Part shown: positions 33,798 to 41,718 of the stretch, piece by piece
Layout of the letters: each line of letters begins with the position of its first letter
How positions within the stretch are numbered: position 1 is the stretch's first letter
Origin: CATQHS01 sp965203375
Lineage (GTDB): Bacteria; Actinomycetota; Acidimicrobiia; Acidimicrobiales; Aldehydirespiratoraceae
Assembly: GCA_965203375.1 (NCBI GenBank)
Contig: OZ241886.1
Span: forward strand, 682,001-746,000
Reading direction: 5' to 3'
Length of the DNA stretch: 64,000 nucleotides
Notes under the pieces: model-generated
Database searches by the model: none
Seen by the model: the letters and a program-made list of their open reading frames with translations, nothing else
What the model was told of the DNA's origin: nothing
Translations under genes and position numbers: made by a program

Positions 33798-34970
33798 TCA
33801 CACCCTCAGCCAGGCGATGGGCTGGCTGGCCGAAACCCTCTCTCCCTCCAGGGCCAGCACCCCCATGAGCTGGCCGGCGAAGGGGCTGCGCACCTCCTGA
33901 CTGCCGACGTGGCCGATCAGGTGGCCGACGCCGATGGCCGTCCCCGCCTCGACATCCCCGGCCGCGGCGAACAGGCCGGCGGCGGGGGAGACCACCAGCC
34001 GCTCGGTGGCGAAGAGGTGCTCCCCCTCTAGCGGCTGGGGCCGAGCCTCGGACTGGGGGGCCAGCGCCTCCAGCAGCCCGTTGAGGTCTTTGGGGGCGGA
34101 CACGCTCAGCAGGCGGGCCCCCTTCACCGCCCGCTTGGCCAGGCCGGTGAGGACTTTGCCCGGGCCCAGCTCCACGAAGGTGGTGAAGCCGGCCTCGTCC
34201 AGGGTGGCCAGGGTCTGGCGCCACCTCACCGGGCTGGTGAGCTGCGCGCTCAGCAGGTCGGGCCAGTCGGTGCCCCGGCCGTGCTCGGCCCCGTCGACGT
34301 TGGCGACCACCATGCCGACGGGATTGCGGAACTCGACCCGGTCGATGGCCTTGGCCAGCCGGTCCTGGGCCGGGGCCATGAGCGGAGTGTGGAAGGCCCC
34401 CCCGACCGGCAAGGCCATGGCCCGCTTGGCCCCCATCTCCTTGGCGATGGCTATCGCCTTGTCGATGGCGTCGGGGGCGCCGGCGATGACCACTTGGCCG
34501 GGCCCGTTGTGGTTGGCCAGCCAGACATCGCCCCCGGTCCGGCTGCAGGCGATCCGGACGTCGTCGTCGTCGAGGCCCAGGACGGCGGCCATGGTCCCCT
34601 CCCGCTCGTCGGCCGCGGCCTGCATGGCGTCGCCCCGCTCGGTCACCAGCCGGACGGCGCTGGCGAAGTCGAGCACCCCGGCCGCGGTGAGGGCGGAGTA
34701 CTCGCCCAGGCTGTGGCCGGCGTGGCCCGCCCCGTCCACCCCGAGGCGGACGACGGCGTCGAGGGCGATCATCGAGGTGACGAAGGTGGCGAGCTGGCTG
34801 TTGCGGGTCTGGGTCAGCTCGTCGGCCCCGGCGTCGAGCAGCAGGCGGGCCACGTCGCGGTCGGAGGCCTCGGAGGCCTCGTCCACCAGCTCCCACGAGG
34901 GGTGGTCGGCCCAGGCCCGTCCCATCTGGGGCGCCTGGGAGCCCTGGCCCGGGTAGGTGAAGACGATCAC
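33798..34970 (-). CDS. fabD: Malonyl-CoA:ACP transacylase fused to a C-terminal lipoyl/biotinyl-like domain
   Basis: 390 residues. Residues 1-300 are FabD: FTYPGQGSQ, the nucleophile Ser in AGHSLGEYSAL, and His in GGAFHTPLMAP. It loads malonyl groups on ACP. Residues 316-390 are an extra domain shaped like a biotinyl/lipoyl carrier half-barrel: LVVSPAAGLF, DVEAGTAIGVG, then VRSPFAGQLMGVLALEGERV and ASQPIAWL. The Lys that normally carries the cofactor is replaced around IGHVGSQEV, so it is probably not modified and may bind a partner. GTG start; the 5' 36 bases are duplicated just upstream. First gene of the fab cluster. Confidence 0.9.
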   Translation of the reverse strand: MIVFTYPGQGSQAPQMGRAWADHPSWELVDEASEASDRDVARLLLDAGADELTQTRNSQLATFVTSMIALDAVVRLGVDGAGHAGHSLGEYSALTAAGVLDFASAVRLVTERGDAMQAAADEREGTMAAVLGLDDDDVRIACSRTGGDVWLANHNGPGQVVIAGAPDAIDKAIAIAKEMGAKRAMALPVGGAFHTPLMAPAQDRLAKAIDRVEFRNPVGMVVANVDGAEHGRGTDWPDLLSAQLTSPVRWRQTLATLDEAGFTTFVELGPGKVLTGLAKRAVKGARLLSVSAPKDLNGLLEALAPQSEARPQPLEGEHLFATERLVVSPAAGLFAAAGDVEAGTAIGVGHLIGHVGSQEVRSPFAGQLMGVLALEGERVSASQPIAWLRV

Positions 34971-35029
34971 CGGCGGACTGTCCCGGTCCGGCCCTGGGGC
35001 GCCTGGGAGCCCTGGCCCGGGCAGGTGAA
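34926..35029. repeat. Direct duplication of the fabD 5' end
   Basis: The 36 bases at 34926-34961 (inside fabD) recur at 34994-35029 with one mismatch, 68 bases apart, upstream of the fabD start. Confidence 0.9.
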
Positions 35030-35111
35030 TGCGATCCCGGCCTGGCGCCGGTCGGCGGGCATGGGGGACAAGGCTAGGCTGGCCGGCGGCCCGGTCAACC
35101 CCGCCGGGCGG

Positions 35112-35195
35112 GCCCGGATGGCGGAACTGGCAGACGCAGCGGACTCAAAATCCGCCGCCCGAAAGGGTGTGAGGGTTCGAATCCCTCTCCGGGCA
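35112..35195 (+). tRNA. tRNA-Leu (anticodon CAA)
   Basis: An 84-base class II tRNA. The acceptor stem GCCCGGA pairs with TCCGGGC, the anticodon stem GCGGA/TCCGC encloses loop CTCAAAA giving CAA, the variable arm is long (CGCCCGAAAGGGTGT region), and the T-loop is GGTTCGAATCC. CCA is not encoded (CCG follows the discriminator A). A TAGGCT at 35075-35080 about 31 bases upstream may be its -10 element. Confidence 0.95.
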
Positions 35196-35301
35196 CCGAC
35201 TCGGGGCCGCCGGTTGCGCCCCAGCCGTCGCGGAGTCCAGCTCCCGCCGCCGTTCCACCGACTGCGCTGTCGGACCGTCAGGGCCGCCTGATAGGGCTGC
35301 C

Positions 35302-35307
35302 TAAACT
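35302..35307 (+). promoter_or_regulatory. Leaderless-type -10 element of the coiled-coil gene
   Basis: TAAACT with six bases to the ATG at 35314. Confidence 0.5.
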
Positions 35308-35313
35308 GCGGTT

Positions 35314-35601
35314 ATGGCCCGGGACCGGATCGAGCACCGCCTGCGCGACGTGGGCCGCCGGCTGAGCGGCCTCCGGGAGGACCTGCGGATCACCGAGGAG
35401 CAGCTCGCCCCGCTGGCCGGCGAGGCCGAGGACTCCCGCATCCGGGCCCTGGTGTCGGAGACCCCGCTGGCCGAGCGCGAGCACCGCGAGGCGGGCCGCC
35501 ACGCCGAGCGCCTGCAGCGCCACCGCGACGACCTCCTGGAGCGCATAGCCCGGCTTGAGTCCGATCAGGACGCCCTGCTCGACCAGCTCACCGAGGCGTG
35601 A
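35314..35601 (+). CDS. Small coiled-coil protein of unknown function
   Basis: 95 residues, almost entirely Arg/Glu/Leu-rich helix with heptad-like spacing (IEHRLRDVGRRLSGLREDL; RLQRHRDDLLERIARLESDQ). No cysteine, membrane segment or known motif. A leaderless promoter supports the ATG. It sits between tRNA-Leu and the ANTAR regulator. It is probably a dimeric structural or adaptor protein; nothing more can be said. Confidence 0.7.
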   Translation: MARDRIEHRLRDVGRRLSGLREDLRITEEQLAPLAGEAEDSRIRALVSETPLAEREHREAGRHAERLQRHRDDLLERIARLESDQDALLDQLTEA

Positions 35602-35613
35602 AGCCGCCTGCCT

Positions 35614-35745
35614 GTGAGCCGACAGTGACGACCCGTGAGCTGGCAGTGAAGCGCCCGAAGTCGTGAGGCCCCGTCTACCCGTGAGTCGGCAGTGAAGCGC
35701 CCGAAGTCGTGAGGCCCCGACTACCCGTGAGCCGACAGTGAAAGC
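35614..35745 (+). repeat. Repeated start region upstream of the ANTAR regulator
   Basis: GTGAGCYGRCAGTGA occurs at 35614, 35635, 35681 and 35727. The last three lie in 46-base units that also share GAAGCG(C)CCGAAG(T)CGTGAGGCCCC. The final copy contains the real GTG start at 35738. Each copy also contains a mini-ORF of the type MSRQ-stop. Confidence 0.9.
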
Positions 35746-36379
35746 ATCCGAAGCCGCGAAGTCTGAGGCCCCCGACCGTCCCGACCAGGACGCGGCCCCC
35801 CGACCGCCGGTTCGGGTGGTGGTGGCCGAGGACGAAGCCATCATCCGCCTCGACTTGGTCGAGACCCTGCGGGCCGAGGGCTACGACGTGGTGGCCGACA
35901 CCGGCCGGGGCGACAAGGCGGTGGAGCTGGTGGCCGAGCACCGGCCCGACGTGGCCATCCTCGACGTGAAGATGCCGGGGATGGACGGCATAGAGGCCAC
36001 CAGGGCCATCGCCTCAGAGCGCCGGTCGGCGGTGGTGATCCTCACCGCCTTCAGCCAGCGGGACTTGGTGGATGCGGCCCGGGAGGCGGGGGCCATGTCG
36101 TATCTGGTCAAGCCCTATCAGCCCGACGATCTGGTGCCGGCGGTGGAGCTGGCCCTGGCCCGGTTCCGGGAGTTCCGGGCCCTGGAGGGCCAAGTGGCCG
36201 ACCTGGCCGACCGGCTCGAGGTCCGCAAGCTGGTGGACCGGGCCAAGGGCAAGCTGATGGACGACCACGAGATGAGCGAGCAGGACGCCTTCACGTTCAT
36301 CCAGTCCACGGCCATGTCCCAGCGCCGGACCATGCGCGACGTGAGCGGTGACATCCTCGACGGCTCCGTCGGACCCTGA
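35738..36379 (+). CDS. Response regulator with ANTAR RNA-binding domain (PdtaR-like)
   Basis: 213 residues. The receiver domain has acidic pocket AEDE (31-33), phosphoacceptor Asp76 in AILDVKMPG and LVKPY. The ANTAR domain follows (RKLVDRAKGKLMDDHEMSEQDAFTFIQSTAM), which binds paired hairpins in mRNA leaders to prevent termination. M. tuberculosis PdtaR (Rv1626) lies in the same place, near polA. No partner histidine kinase is in the window. The GTG start lies at the end of a repeated start region, so its exact start is less certain than its identity. Confidence 0.9.
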   Translation: MKASEAAKSEAPDRPDQDAAPRPPVRVVVAEDEAIIRLDLVETLRAEGYDVVADTGRGDKAVELVAEHRPDVAILDVKMPGMDGIEATRAIASERRSAVVILTAFSQRDLVDAAREAGAMSYLVKPYQPDDLVPAVELALARFREFRALEGQVADLADRLEVRKLVDRAKGKLMDDHEMSEQDAFTFIQSTAMSQRRTMRDVSGDILDGSVGP

Positions 36380-36502
36380 CCCGCTCTGACGGCCGGGCCC
36401 GGTGCCCGGCGAACCGCCCGGCGGCGGGAAGCGTTCGACCAGATGACGGCGGGATGATCTAGCAGGCACCCGCCCGGTGGGAACCGGCGCCGCAGGCTGG
36501 CC

Positions 36503-36508
36503 TAGATT
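36503..36508 (+). promoter_or_regulatory. Leaderless-type -10 element of polA
   Basis: TAGATT with seven bases to the GTG at 36516. Confidence 0.5.
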
Positions 36509-36515
36509 CGGGCCC

Positions 36516-39203
36516 GTGGCCGCGGTGATGCTGGTGGACGGGAACTCGCTCGCCTACCGCGCCTTCTTCGCCCTGCCCACCGACATGGCCACCGCCTCGG
36601 GCCAGGTCACCAACGCCGTCTACGGGTTCACCTCGATGCTGATCAACCTGTGGCGGGACCACCGGCCCGATCAGATCGCGGTGGCCTTCGACCGGCCCGA
36701 GCCCACCTTCCGCCACCAGCGGGTGGCCACCTACAAGGCCAACCGCCACGCCGCCCCCGACATCCTGCGCCAGCAGATGGGCCTGGTCCGCGAGGTCATC
36801 GACGCGCTGGCCCTGCCCACCCTGGAGATGGCCGGCTACGAGGCCGACGACATCATCGCCACCCTGGCCACCGAGGGCCGCGACGCCGGCCGCGATGTGA
36901 TCATCGTCACCGGCGACCGGGACGCCTACCAGCTCGTGGAGGACCCCCACGTCAAGGTCCTCTACAACAAGCGGGGGGTGTCGGAGTACGCGCTCTACGA
37001 CGAGGCCGGCATCGCCGAGCGCACCGGCGTGGCCCCGGCCCGCTACGTGGAGTACGCCGCTCTGCGGGGAGACCCCAGCGACAACCTGCCCGGCGTGGGC
37101 GGAGTGGGCGACAAGAGGGCGGCCCAGCTCGTCAACGAGCACGACGGCCTCGACGGCATCTTCGCCGGCCTCGACTCCCTGACCCCCAAGCTCCGCCAGA
37201 ACCTGGGCGAGGCCGAGGCCCAGGTGCGGACCAACGCCGAGGTGATGACCCTGGTGCGCGATGTTCCGCTGGGGGTGGGCCTGGCCGACTTGGCCGCCGG
37301 TGACGTCGACCGCGAGGCGGTGCGCAAGCTCTTCGACTTCCTCGAGTTCCGCTCCCTGCACGACCGGCTGGCCGAGGTGCTGGGCGACGCCCCCTCGGCC
37401 CCGGCCGCCGTGCTGGAGGCTGCCGTCGAGGTGTTCGACACCGCGGCGCAGGCCGCGGCCGGGATGCGGGCCGCAGTCGGCGGGTCCGGCCTGCTGGCGG
37501 TGGCGCCCGCGCCCGGCGGGATCGACGAGGGGTTCGCCTTCGTGGCCGACTCCGCCGCGGGCCGGGCCGGGTTCGTGCCCGGCCGCCTACTAGTCGACAG
37601 CGGCGGCGAGGACGGCGGCGGCGACGGCGACGCAGCTTCCGCCCTGGCCGAGATGTTCGGCCCCGGCGGTCCGCCGTTGGCCATGCACGGGGCCAAGCCG
37701 TTCCTGCGCGATCTGGTAGATCGGGGCGTCGATCCGGTGAACCTGCGCCTGGACACCATGTTGGCCGCCTACCTGCTCGACCCCTCCGGCGACCGCTACG
37801 ACCTGGCCGAGATGCTGCCCCGCTTCACCGGCTTGGAGCTGCCCGAATCGGATGCGCCCTCGGGCCAGCTCGACTTCGACCTCGACGCCGCGGCCGCCAC
37901 CCCGGCCGTCCAGGCCGCCCGGGCCGCCCTGGCGGTGGACCGGCTGGCCGCGCCGCTGCGGGAGGCCCTAGCCGCCCAGGGCCTGGCCGACCTGCACGAC
38001 GACGTCGAGGCCCCCCTGGTGCGGGTGCTGGCCCGCATGGAGCACGTCGGGATCGGCGTCGACCCGGCCGTCCTCACCCGCATCCGCGACGAGCTGGCCG
38101 CCGAGACCGAGGAGATGCGGGCCGCGGTGATCGCCGCCGCCGGCCGCGAGTTCAACCTCAACTCCCCCAAGCAGCTCCGGGAGGTCCTGTTCGACGAGCT
38201 GGGGCTCACCCCCCTGAAGCGGACCAAGACCGGCTACTCCACCGACGCCCAGTCCCTGGAGAGGCTCCGGGAGGCCCACCCGGTGGTCGAGCACCTGCTC
38301 GACTACCGGGAGCTGGAGAAGCTGCGGTCCACCTACGGCGAGGGCCTGCTGGCCGAGGTGGGGCCAGGCCACCGCATCAGGGCCACCTTCAACCAGACCG
38401 TGGCCCGGACCGGCCGGCTCAGCTCCGACGCCCCCAACCTGCACAACATCCCGGTCCGGTCCGAGCGGGGCCGGGTGTTCCGCACCGCCTTCGTCGCCCC
38501 CGAGGGCCGCCGCCTGCTGGTGGCCGACTACGACCAGATCGAGCTGCGCTGCATCGCCCACCTGGCCTCCGATCCGGGGCTGATCGCCGCCTTCGAGGCC
38601 GGCGACGACATCCACACCGCCACCGCCGCCCGGGTGTTCGGCGCCGACCCGGCCGAGGTGGGGGTGGAGCAGCGGTCGAGGGCGAAGATGATCTCCTACG
38701 GGCTGGCCTACGGCATGGAGGCCTACGGGCTGGCCCAGCGCCTCAACATCGCCACCGAGGAGGCGGCGGTGATCCTCGACGCCTATTTCGAGGCCTTCCC
38801 GGCCGTGCGCGACTACATGGACCGCACCGTGGCCGAGGCCCGCCGCAAGGGCTACACCGAGACTCTGTTCGGCCGCCGCCGCCAGATCCCCGAGCTGGCC
38901 AGCCAGAACGCCCGCATCCGCCAGGCCGGCGAGCGCCAGGCCATGAACGCCGGGATACAGGGCCTGGCCGCCGACATCTTCAAGGTGGCCCTGGTGCGCC
39001 TCGACGCCGCCCTCCACGACGGCGGCCTGGCCTCCCGGATCGTGCTGCAAGTCCACGACGAGATCATCGTGGAGTCGCCCGCCGCCGAGGTGGAGGCCGC
39101 CTCGGAGCTGGCTCGGGCCACCATGGGCGGCGCCTTCGAGCTGAAAGTCCCGCTGGAGGTCGACCTGCAGGTGGCCGAGACCTGGGCGGGCGCCAAGGGT
39201 TGA
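36516..39203 (+). CDS. polA: DNA polymerase I
   Basis: 895 residues. The N-terminal 5'-3' exonuclease (LVDGNSLAYRAFFALP; VTGDRDAYQLV; GDPSDNLPGVGGVG) spans about residues 1-290. The middle 3'-5' exonuclease region lacks the catalytic acidic motifs, so proofreading is probably lost, as in many actinobacteria. The polymerase domain carries VADYDQIELR, SRAKMISYGLAYG and LQVHDEI. It fills gaps in excision repair and replication. GTG at 36516 is supported by the leaderless -10; a GTG at 36525 and an ATG at 36528 are close alternatives. It is followed by rpsA, coaE and uvrB as in mycobacteria. Confidence 0.96.
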   Translation: MAAVMLVDGNSLAYRAFFALPTDMATASGQVTNAVYGFTSMLINLWRDHRPDQIAVAFDRPEPTFRHQRVATYKANRHAAPDILRQQMGLVREVIDALALPTLEMAGYEADDIIATLATEGRDAGRDVIIVTGDRDAYQLVEDPHVKVLYNKRGVSEYALYDEAGIAERTGVAPARYVEYAALRGDPSDNLPGVGGVGDKRAAQLVNEHDGLDGIFAGLDSLTPKLRQNLGEAEAQVRTNAEVMTLVRDVPLGVGLADLAAGDVDREAVRKLFDFLEFRSLHDRLAEVLGDAPSAPAAVLEAAVEVFDTAAQAAAGMRAAVGGSGLLAVAPAPGGIDEGFAFVADSAAGRAGFVPGRLLVDSGGEDGGGDGDAASALAEMFGPGGPPLAMHGAKPFLRDLVDRGVDPVNLRLDTMLAAYLLDPSGDRYDLAEMLPRFTGLELPESDAPSGQLDFDLDAAAATPAVQAARAALAVDRLAAPLREALAAQGLADLHDDVEAPLVRVLARMEHVGIGVDPAVLTRIRDELAAETEEMRAAVIAAAGREFNLNSPKQLREVLFDELGLTPLKRTKTGYSTDAQSLERLREAHPVVEHLLDYRELEKLRSTYGEGLLAEVGPGHRIRATFNQTVARTGRLSSDAPNLHNIPVRSERGRVFRTAFVAPEGRRLLVADYDQIELRCIAHLASDPGLIAAFEAGDDIHTATAARVFGADPAEVGVEQRSRAKMISYGLAYGMEAYGLAQRLNIATEEAAVILDAYFEAFPAVRDYMDRTVAEARRKGYTETLFGRRRQIPELASQNARIRQAGERQAMNAGIQGLAADIFKVALVRLDAALHDGGLASRIVLQVHDEIIVESPAAEVEAASELARATMGGAFELKVPLEVDLQVAETWAGAKG

Positions 39204-39304
39204 GCCTGCCGGCCGCGCCAGCCGTCGGGCCAGCCTGCCGGGCCGCGCCCGCCTGGCGCCCGGGGACGAACCCGGGCCGGTGAGCCGCGGGACGGTCGGG
39301 CCGG

Positions 39305-39310
39305 TAGCCT
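39305..39310 (+). promoter_or_regulatory. -10 element upstream of rpsA
   Basis: TAGCCT lies seven bases before a TTG at 39318. Either that TTG is a leaderless start adding 25 residues to S1, or transcription starts there and leaves a ~76-base leader before GTG 39393. Confidence 0.45.
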
Positions 39311-39392
39311 CTGCGGGTTGCATCCGCAACGGGCCGCCGCCGGGCGGCCTCCCCCGATCCCCCGACCCCGACCGAGAGCCGCAAGAACCGCC

Positions 39393-40889
39393 GTGACCGA
39401 CACCGCCGAACTGACCCAGACCGTCCCGATGGGGACGTTCGCCGAGGACGGGACCTACATCCCCCGCCCCATCATCGACGACGATCTCGACGGGATCGAC
39501 CTCGAGGAGGCCTACACCTCGTCGATGGTGCTGGTGGAGGACGGCCAGATCGTCGAGGGCACGGTGATGCGGGTGGACCGGGACGAGGCCCTCATCGACA
39601 TCGGCTACAAGTCCGAGGGCGTGATCCCCGCCCGCGAGCTCTCCATCCGCAACGACATCGACCCCTCCGAGGTGGTGGCGGTGGGCGAGATCGTCGAGGC
39701 GCTGGTGATCACCCGAGAGGACAAGGACGGCCGGCTGGTCCTGTCCAAGAAGCGGGCCCAGTACGAGCGGGCCTGGGCCCGGATCGAGGACATCAAAGAG
39801 TCCGGCGGCATGGTGAAGGGCCCGGTCATCGAGGTGGTGAAGGGCGGCCTGATCGTCGACATCGGGCTGCGGGGCTTTCTGCCCGCCTCCCTGGTGGAAC
39901 TGCGCCGGGTCCGGGATCTCCAGCCGTACGTCAACCGGGAGATCGAGGCCAAGATCATCGAGCTGGACAAGAACCGCAACAACGTGGTGCTCAGCCGCCG
40001 GGCCTGGCTGGAGGAGGCCCAGCGGGAGCTGCGCGAGGCGTTCTTGGACAACCTCAAGCCGGGCGAGGTCCGCCGGGGCACGGTGTCGTCGGTGGTGAAC
40101 TTCGGCGCCTTCGTGGACCTGGGCGGCATGGACGGCCTGGTGCACGTCTCGGAGCTGTCGTGGAAGCACGTCGACCATCCGGGCTCGGTGGTGGCCGTCG
40201 GCGACGAGATCGAGGTGCAGGTGCTGGAGGTGGACTTGGACCGCGAGCGGATCAGCCTGTCGCTCAAGGCCACCCAGCAGGACCCGTGGCAGGACTTCGC
40301 CGCCAGCCACCGGGTGGGCGAGCTGGTGTACGGGCGGGTCACCAAGCTGGTGCCCTTCGGGGCGTTCGTGCAGGTGGGCGACGGCATCGAGGGGCTGGTT
40401 CACATATCGGAGATGTCGGCCCACCACGTGGAGCTGCCCGAGCAGGTGGTGACCCCCAGCGAGGAGCTGTGGGTGAAGATCATCGACTTGGACCTGAAGC
40501 GCCGGCGCATCAGCCTGTCGATCAAGCAGGCGGCCGAGGGCGGCGTGGTGGCGGCCGAGTATCAAGAGCACTTCGGCGACCACGCCTACGACGACGAGGG
40601 CAACTACATAGGGACTGAGATAAGGACCGAGATGGGGGCCGAGTCGCCCGCCTCCGAGGGCCAGCAGGCCTGGGAGGAGTACTACGCGGCCGAAGGCGAG
40701 GCCGTCGAGGAGCCCGCGCCCGAAGAAGCTGTCGTTGAAGATCGCGCCGCTGACGAGGCCGGTGCCGAAGATCGCGCCGCTGACGAGGCCGGTGCCGAAG
40801 AGCCCGCCGTCGACGAGGCCGGTGCCGAAGAGCCCGCCGTCGACGAGGCCGGTGCCGAAGAGCCCGCAGAGGAGCCCGTCGGCCGGTAG
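39393..40889 (+). CDS. rpsA: 30S ribosomal protein S1
   Basis: 498 residues with four S1 RNA-binding domains (near residues 45-115, 130-200, 215-290 and 300-375), the shorter actinobacterial form. Motifs such as GGLIVDIGLRGFLPAS, NFGAFVDLGGMDGLVHVSELS and PFGAFVQVGDGIEGLVHISEM are diagnostic. The C-terminal ~60 residues are an acidic tail containing four 10-residue repeats. GTG 39393 (VTDTAELTQ) is preferred because the upstream 25 codons are Pro/Arg-rich and unlike S1; TTG 39318 is an alternative. The stop is two bases before a truncated duplicate of the coaE start. Confidence 0.95.
   Translation: MTDTAELTQTVPMGTFAEDGTYIPRPIIDDDLDGIDLEEAYTSSMVLVEDGQIVEGTVMRVDRDEALIDIGYKSEGVIPARELSIRNDIDPSEVVAVGEIVEALVITREDKDGRLVLSKKRAQYERAWARIEDIKESGGMVKGPVIEVVKGGLIVDIGLRGFLPASLVELRRVRDLQPYVNREIEAKIIELDKNRNNVVLSRRAWLEEAQRELREAFLDNLKPGEVRRGTVSSVVNFGAFVDLGGMDGLVHVSELSWKHVDHPGSVVAVGDEIEVQVLEVDLDRERISLSLKATQQDPWQDFAASHRVGELVYGRVTKLVPFGAFVQVGDGIEGLVHISEMSAHHVELPEQVVTPSEELWVKIIDLDLKRRRISLSIKQAAEGGVVAAEYQEHFGDHAYDDEGNYIGTEIRTEMGAESPASEGQQAWEEYYAAEGEAVEEPAPEEAVVEDRAADEAGAEDRAADEAGAEEPAVDEAGAEEPAVDEAGAEEPAEEPVGR
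40741..40860 (+). repeat. 30-base tandem repeat (AABB) in the 3' end of rpsA
   Basis: Four 30-base units: two identical (40741-40770, 40771-40800) followed by two identical units of a second type (40801-40830, 40831-40860). All share GACGAGGCCGGTGCCGAAG and encode RAADEAGAED- or PAVDEAGAEE-type decapeptides. Confidence 0.95.
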
Positions 40890-40891
40890 CC

Positions 40892-40969
40892 GTGGTAGAG
40901 GTCGCGCTCACCGGGGGGATCGGCGCGGGGATGCGCCGCCGTCGGGCGGGGCGCACACTCGGGTGGTAG
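40892..40969 (+). pseudogene. Truncated duplicate of the coaE 5' end
   Basis: GTGGTAGAGGTCGCGCTCAC recurs 71 bases further on at 40963, the real coaE start. The copy encodes MVEVALTGGIGAG, the start of the P-loop, then diverges and stops at 40969 after 25 codons. It begins two bases after the rpsA stop, where the original coaE start probably lay. Confidence 0.85.
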
Positions 40970-41595
40970 AGGTCGCGCTCACCGGCGGGATCGGGGCCGG
41001 CAAGTCCACCGTCTCGGCCGCCCTGGCGAAGCGGGGGGCGGTGCTGGTCGACGCCGACGAGATCAGCCGCGAGGTCCAGCGGCCCGGCACCCCCGTGTTC
41101 GAGGCCATGGTCGGGCGTTGGGGCGACGCCGTGGTGGCCGCCGACGGCGCCCTGGACCGGGCCGCCGTGGCCGCCATCGCGTTCGCCGACCAGGCCGAGC
41201 TGGCCGCTCTCAACGCCATCGTCCACCCGGCCATCGGGGCCGAGATGGCAGCTCGGCGGCGAGCGGCTTCGGCCTCAGACGCCGAGGTGGTCGTGCTCGA
41301 CGTCCCCCTGCTGGTGCGCCCCGACGGCAGCCTGGTCCCCGAGATAGCCGAAGACGTGGCCGGGGTGGTGGTGGTGGACGCCGACGAGGAGGTGGCGGTC
41401 GGCCGGCTGGTGGAGCAGCGGGGCCTCTCCGAAACCGACGCCCGGGCCCGAATGGCCCGCCAGGCCAGCCGGGAGGCCAGGCTGGCTGCAGCCGATTTCG
41501 TGATCGACAACTCCGGCACCCGCCCCCAACTAGAAGCCCAAATAGAAGCCTGCTGGACCTGGATCGCCTCGCTATCCCCACCCACCGCAGGCTGA
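40963..41595 (+). CDS. coaE: Dephospho-CoA kinase
   Basis: 210 residues. Last step of coenzyme A synthesis, ATP-dependent phosphorylation of dephospho-CoA. P-loop LTGGIGAGKSTVS at residues ~5-18, VDADEISREVQRPG, and VVLDVPLLVRPDG are family features; the C-terminal region has the VVVDADEEVAVGRL and ARMARQASREARL segments. It lacks the C-terminal UPF0157/GrpB extension of mycobacterial CoaE. The GTG is chosen because the protein then starts VEVALTGG. It is downstream of rpsA as in mycobacteria. Confidence 0.93.
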   Translation: MVEVALTGGIGAGKSTVSAALAKRGAVLVDADEISREVQRPGTPVFEAMVGRWGDAVVAADGALDRAAVAAIAFADQAELAALNAIVHPAIGAEMAARRRAASASDAEVVVLDVPLLVRPDGSLVPEIAEDVAGVVVVDADEEVAVGRLVEQRGLSETDARARMARQASREARLAAADFVIDNSGTRPQLEAQIEACWTWIASLSPPTAG

Positions 41596-41645
41596 GACCG
41601 CGGCCCCGTGTCGGCGAGGTCCGCCCACAGACCGGCCGTCGCCTC

Positions 41646-41675
41646 TTGACATATGCTCCACTTTATGAGTAGGTT
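41646..41675 (+). promoter_or_regulatory. Promoter of the RTX-like lipoprotein gene
   Basis: A perfect TTGACA at 41646-41651 and TAGGTT at 41670-41675 with 18 bases between. Transcription would start near 41682, leaving a ~37-base leader with GGAG before the TTG start. Confidence 0.65.
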
Positions 41676-41718
41676 TACCCTGACTGTCTTCATGTCATAG
41701 GGGAACGGGGCCTGGAGC

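Noticed and set aside
36380..36460. Rho-independent terminator after the ANTAR regulator
   Set aside because: GC-rich self-complementary sequence exists but without a T-tract, and such stretches are common in this high-GC DNA.
38000..40580. Large minus-strand frame opposite polA and rpsA
   Set aside because: His/Leu/Gly-rich shadow without motifs; it spans two real genes.
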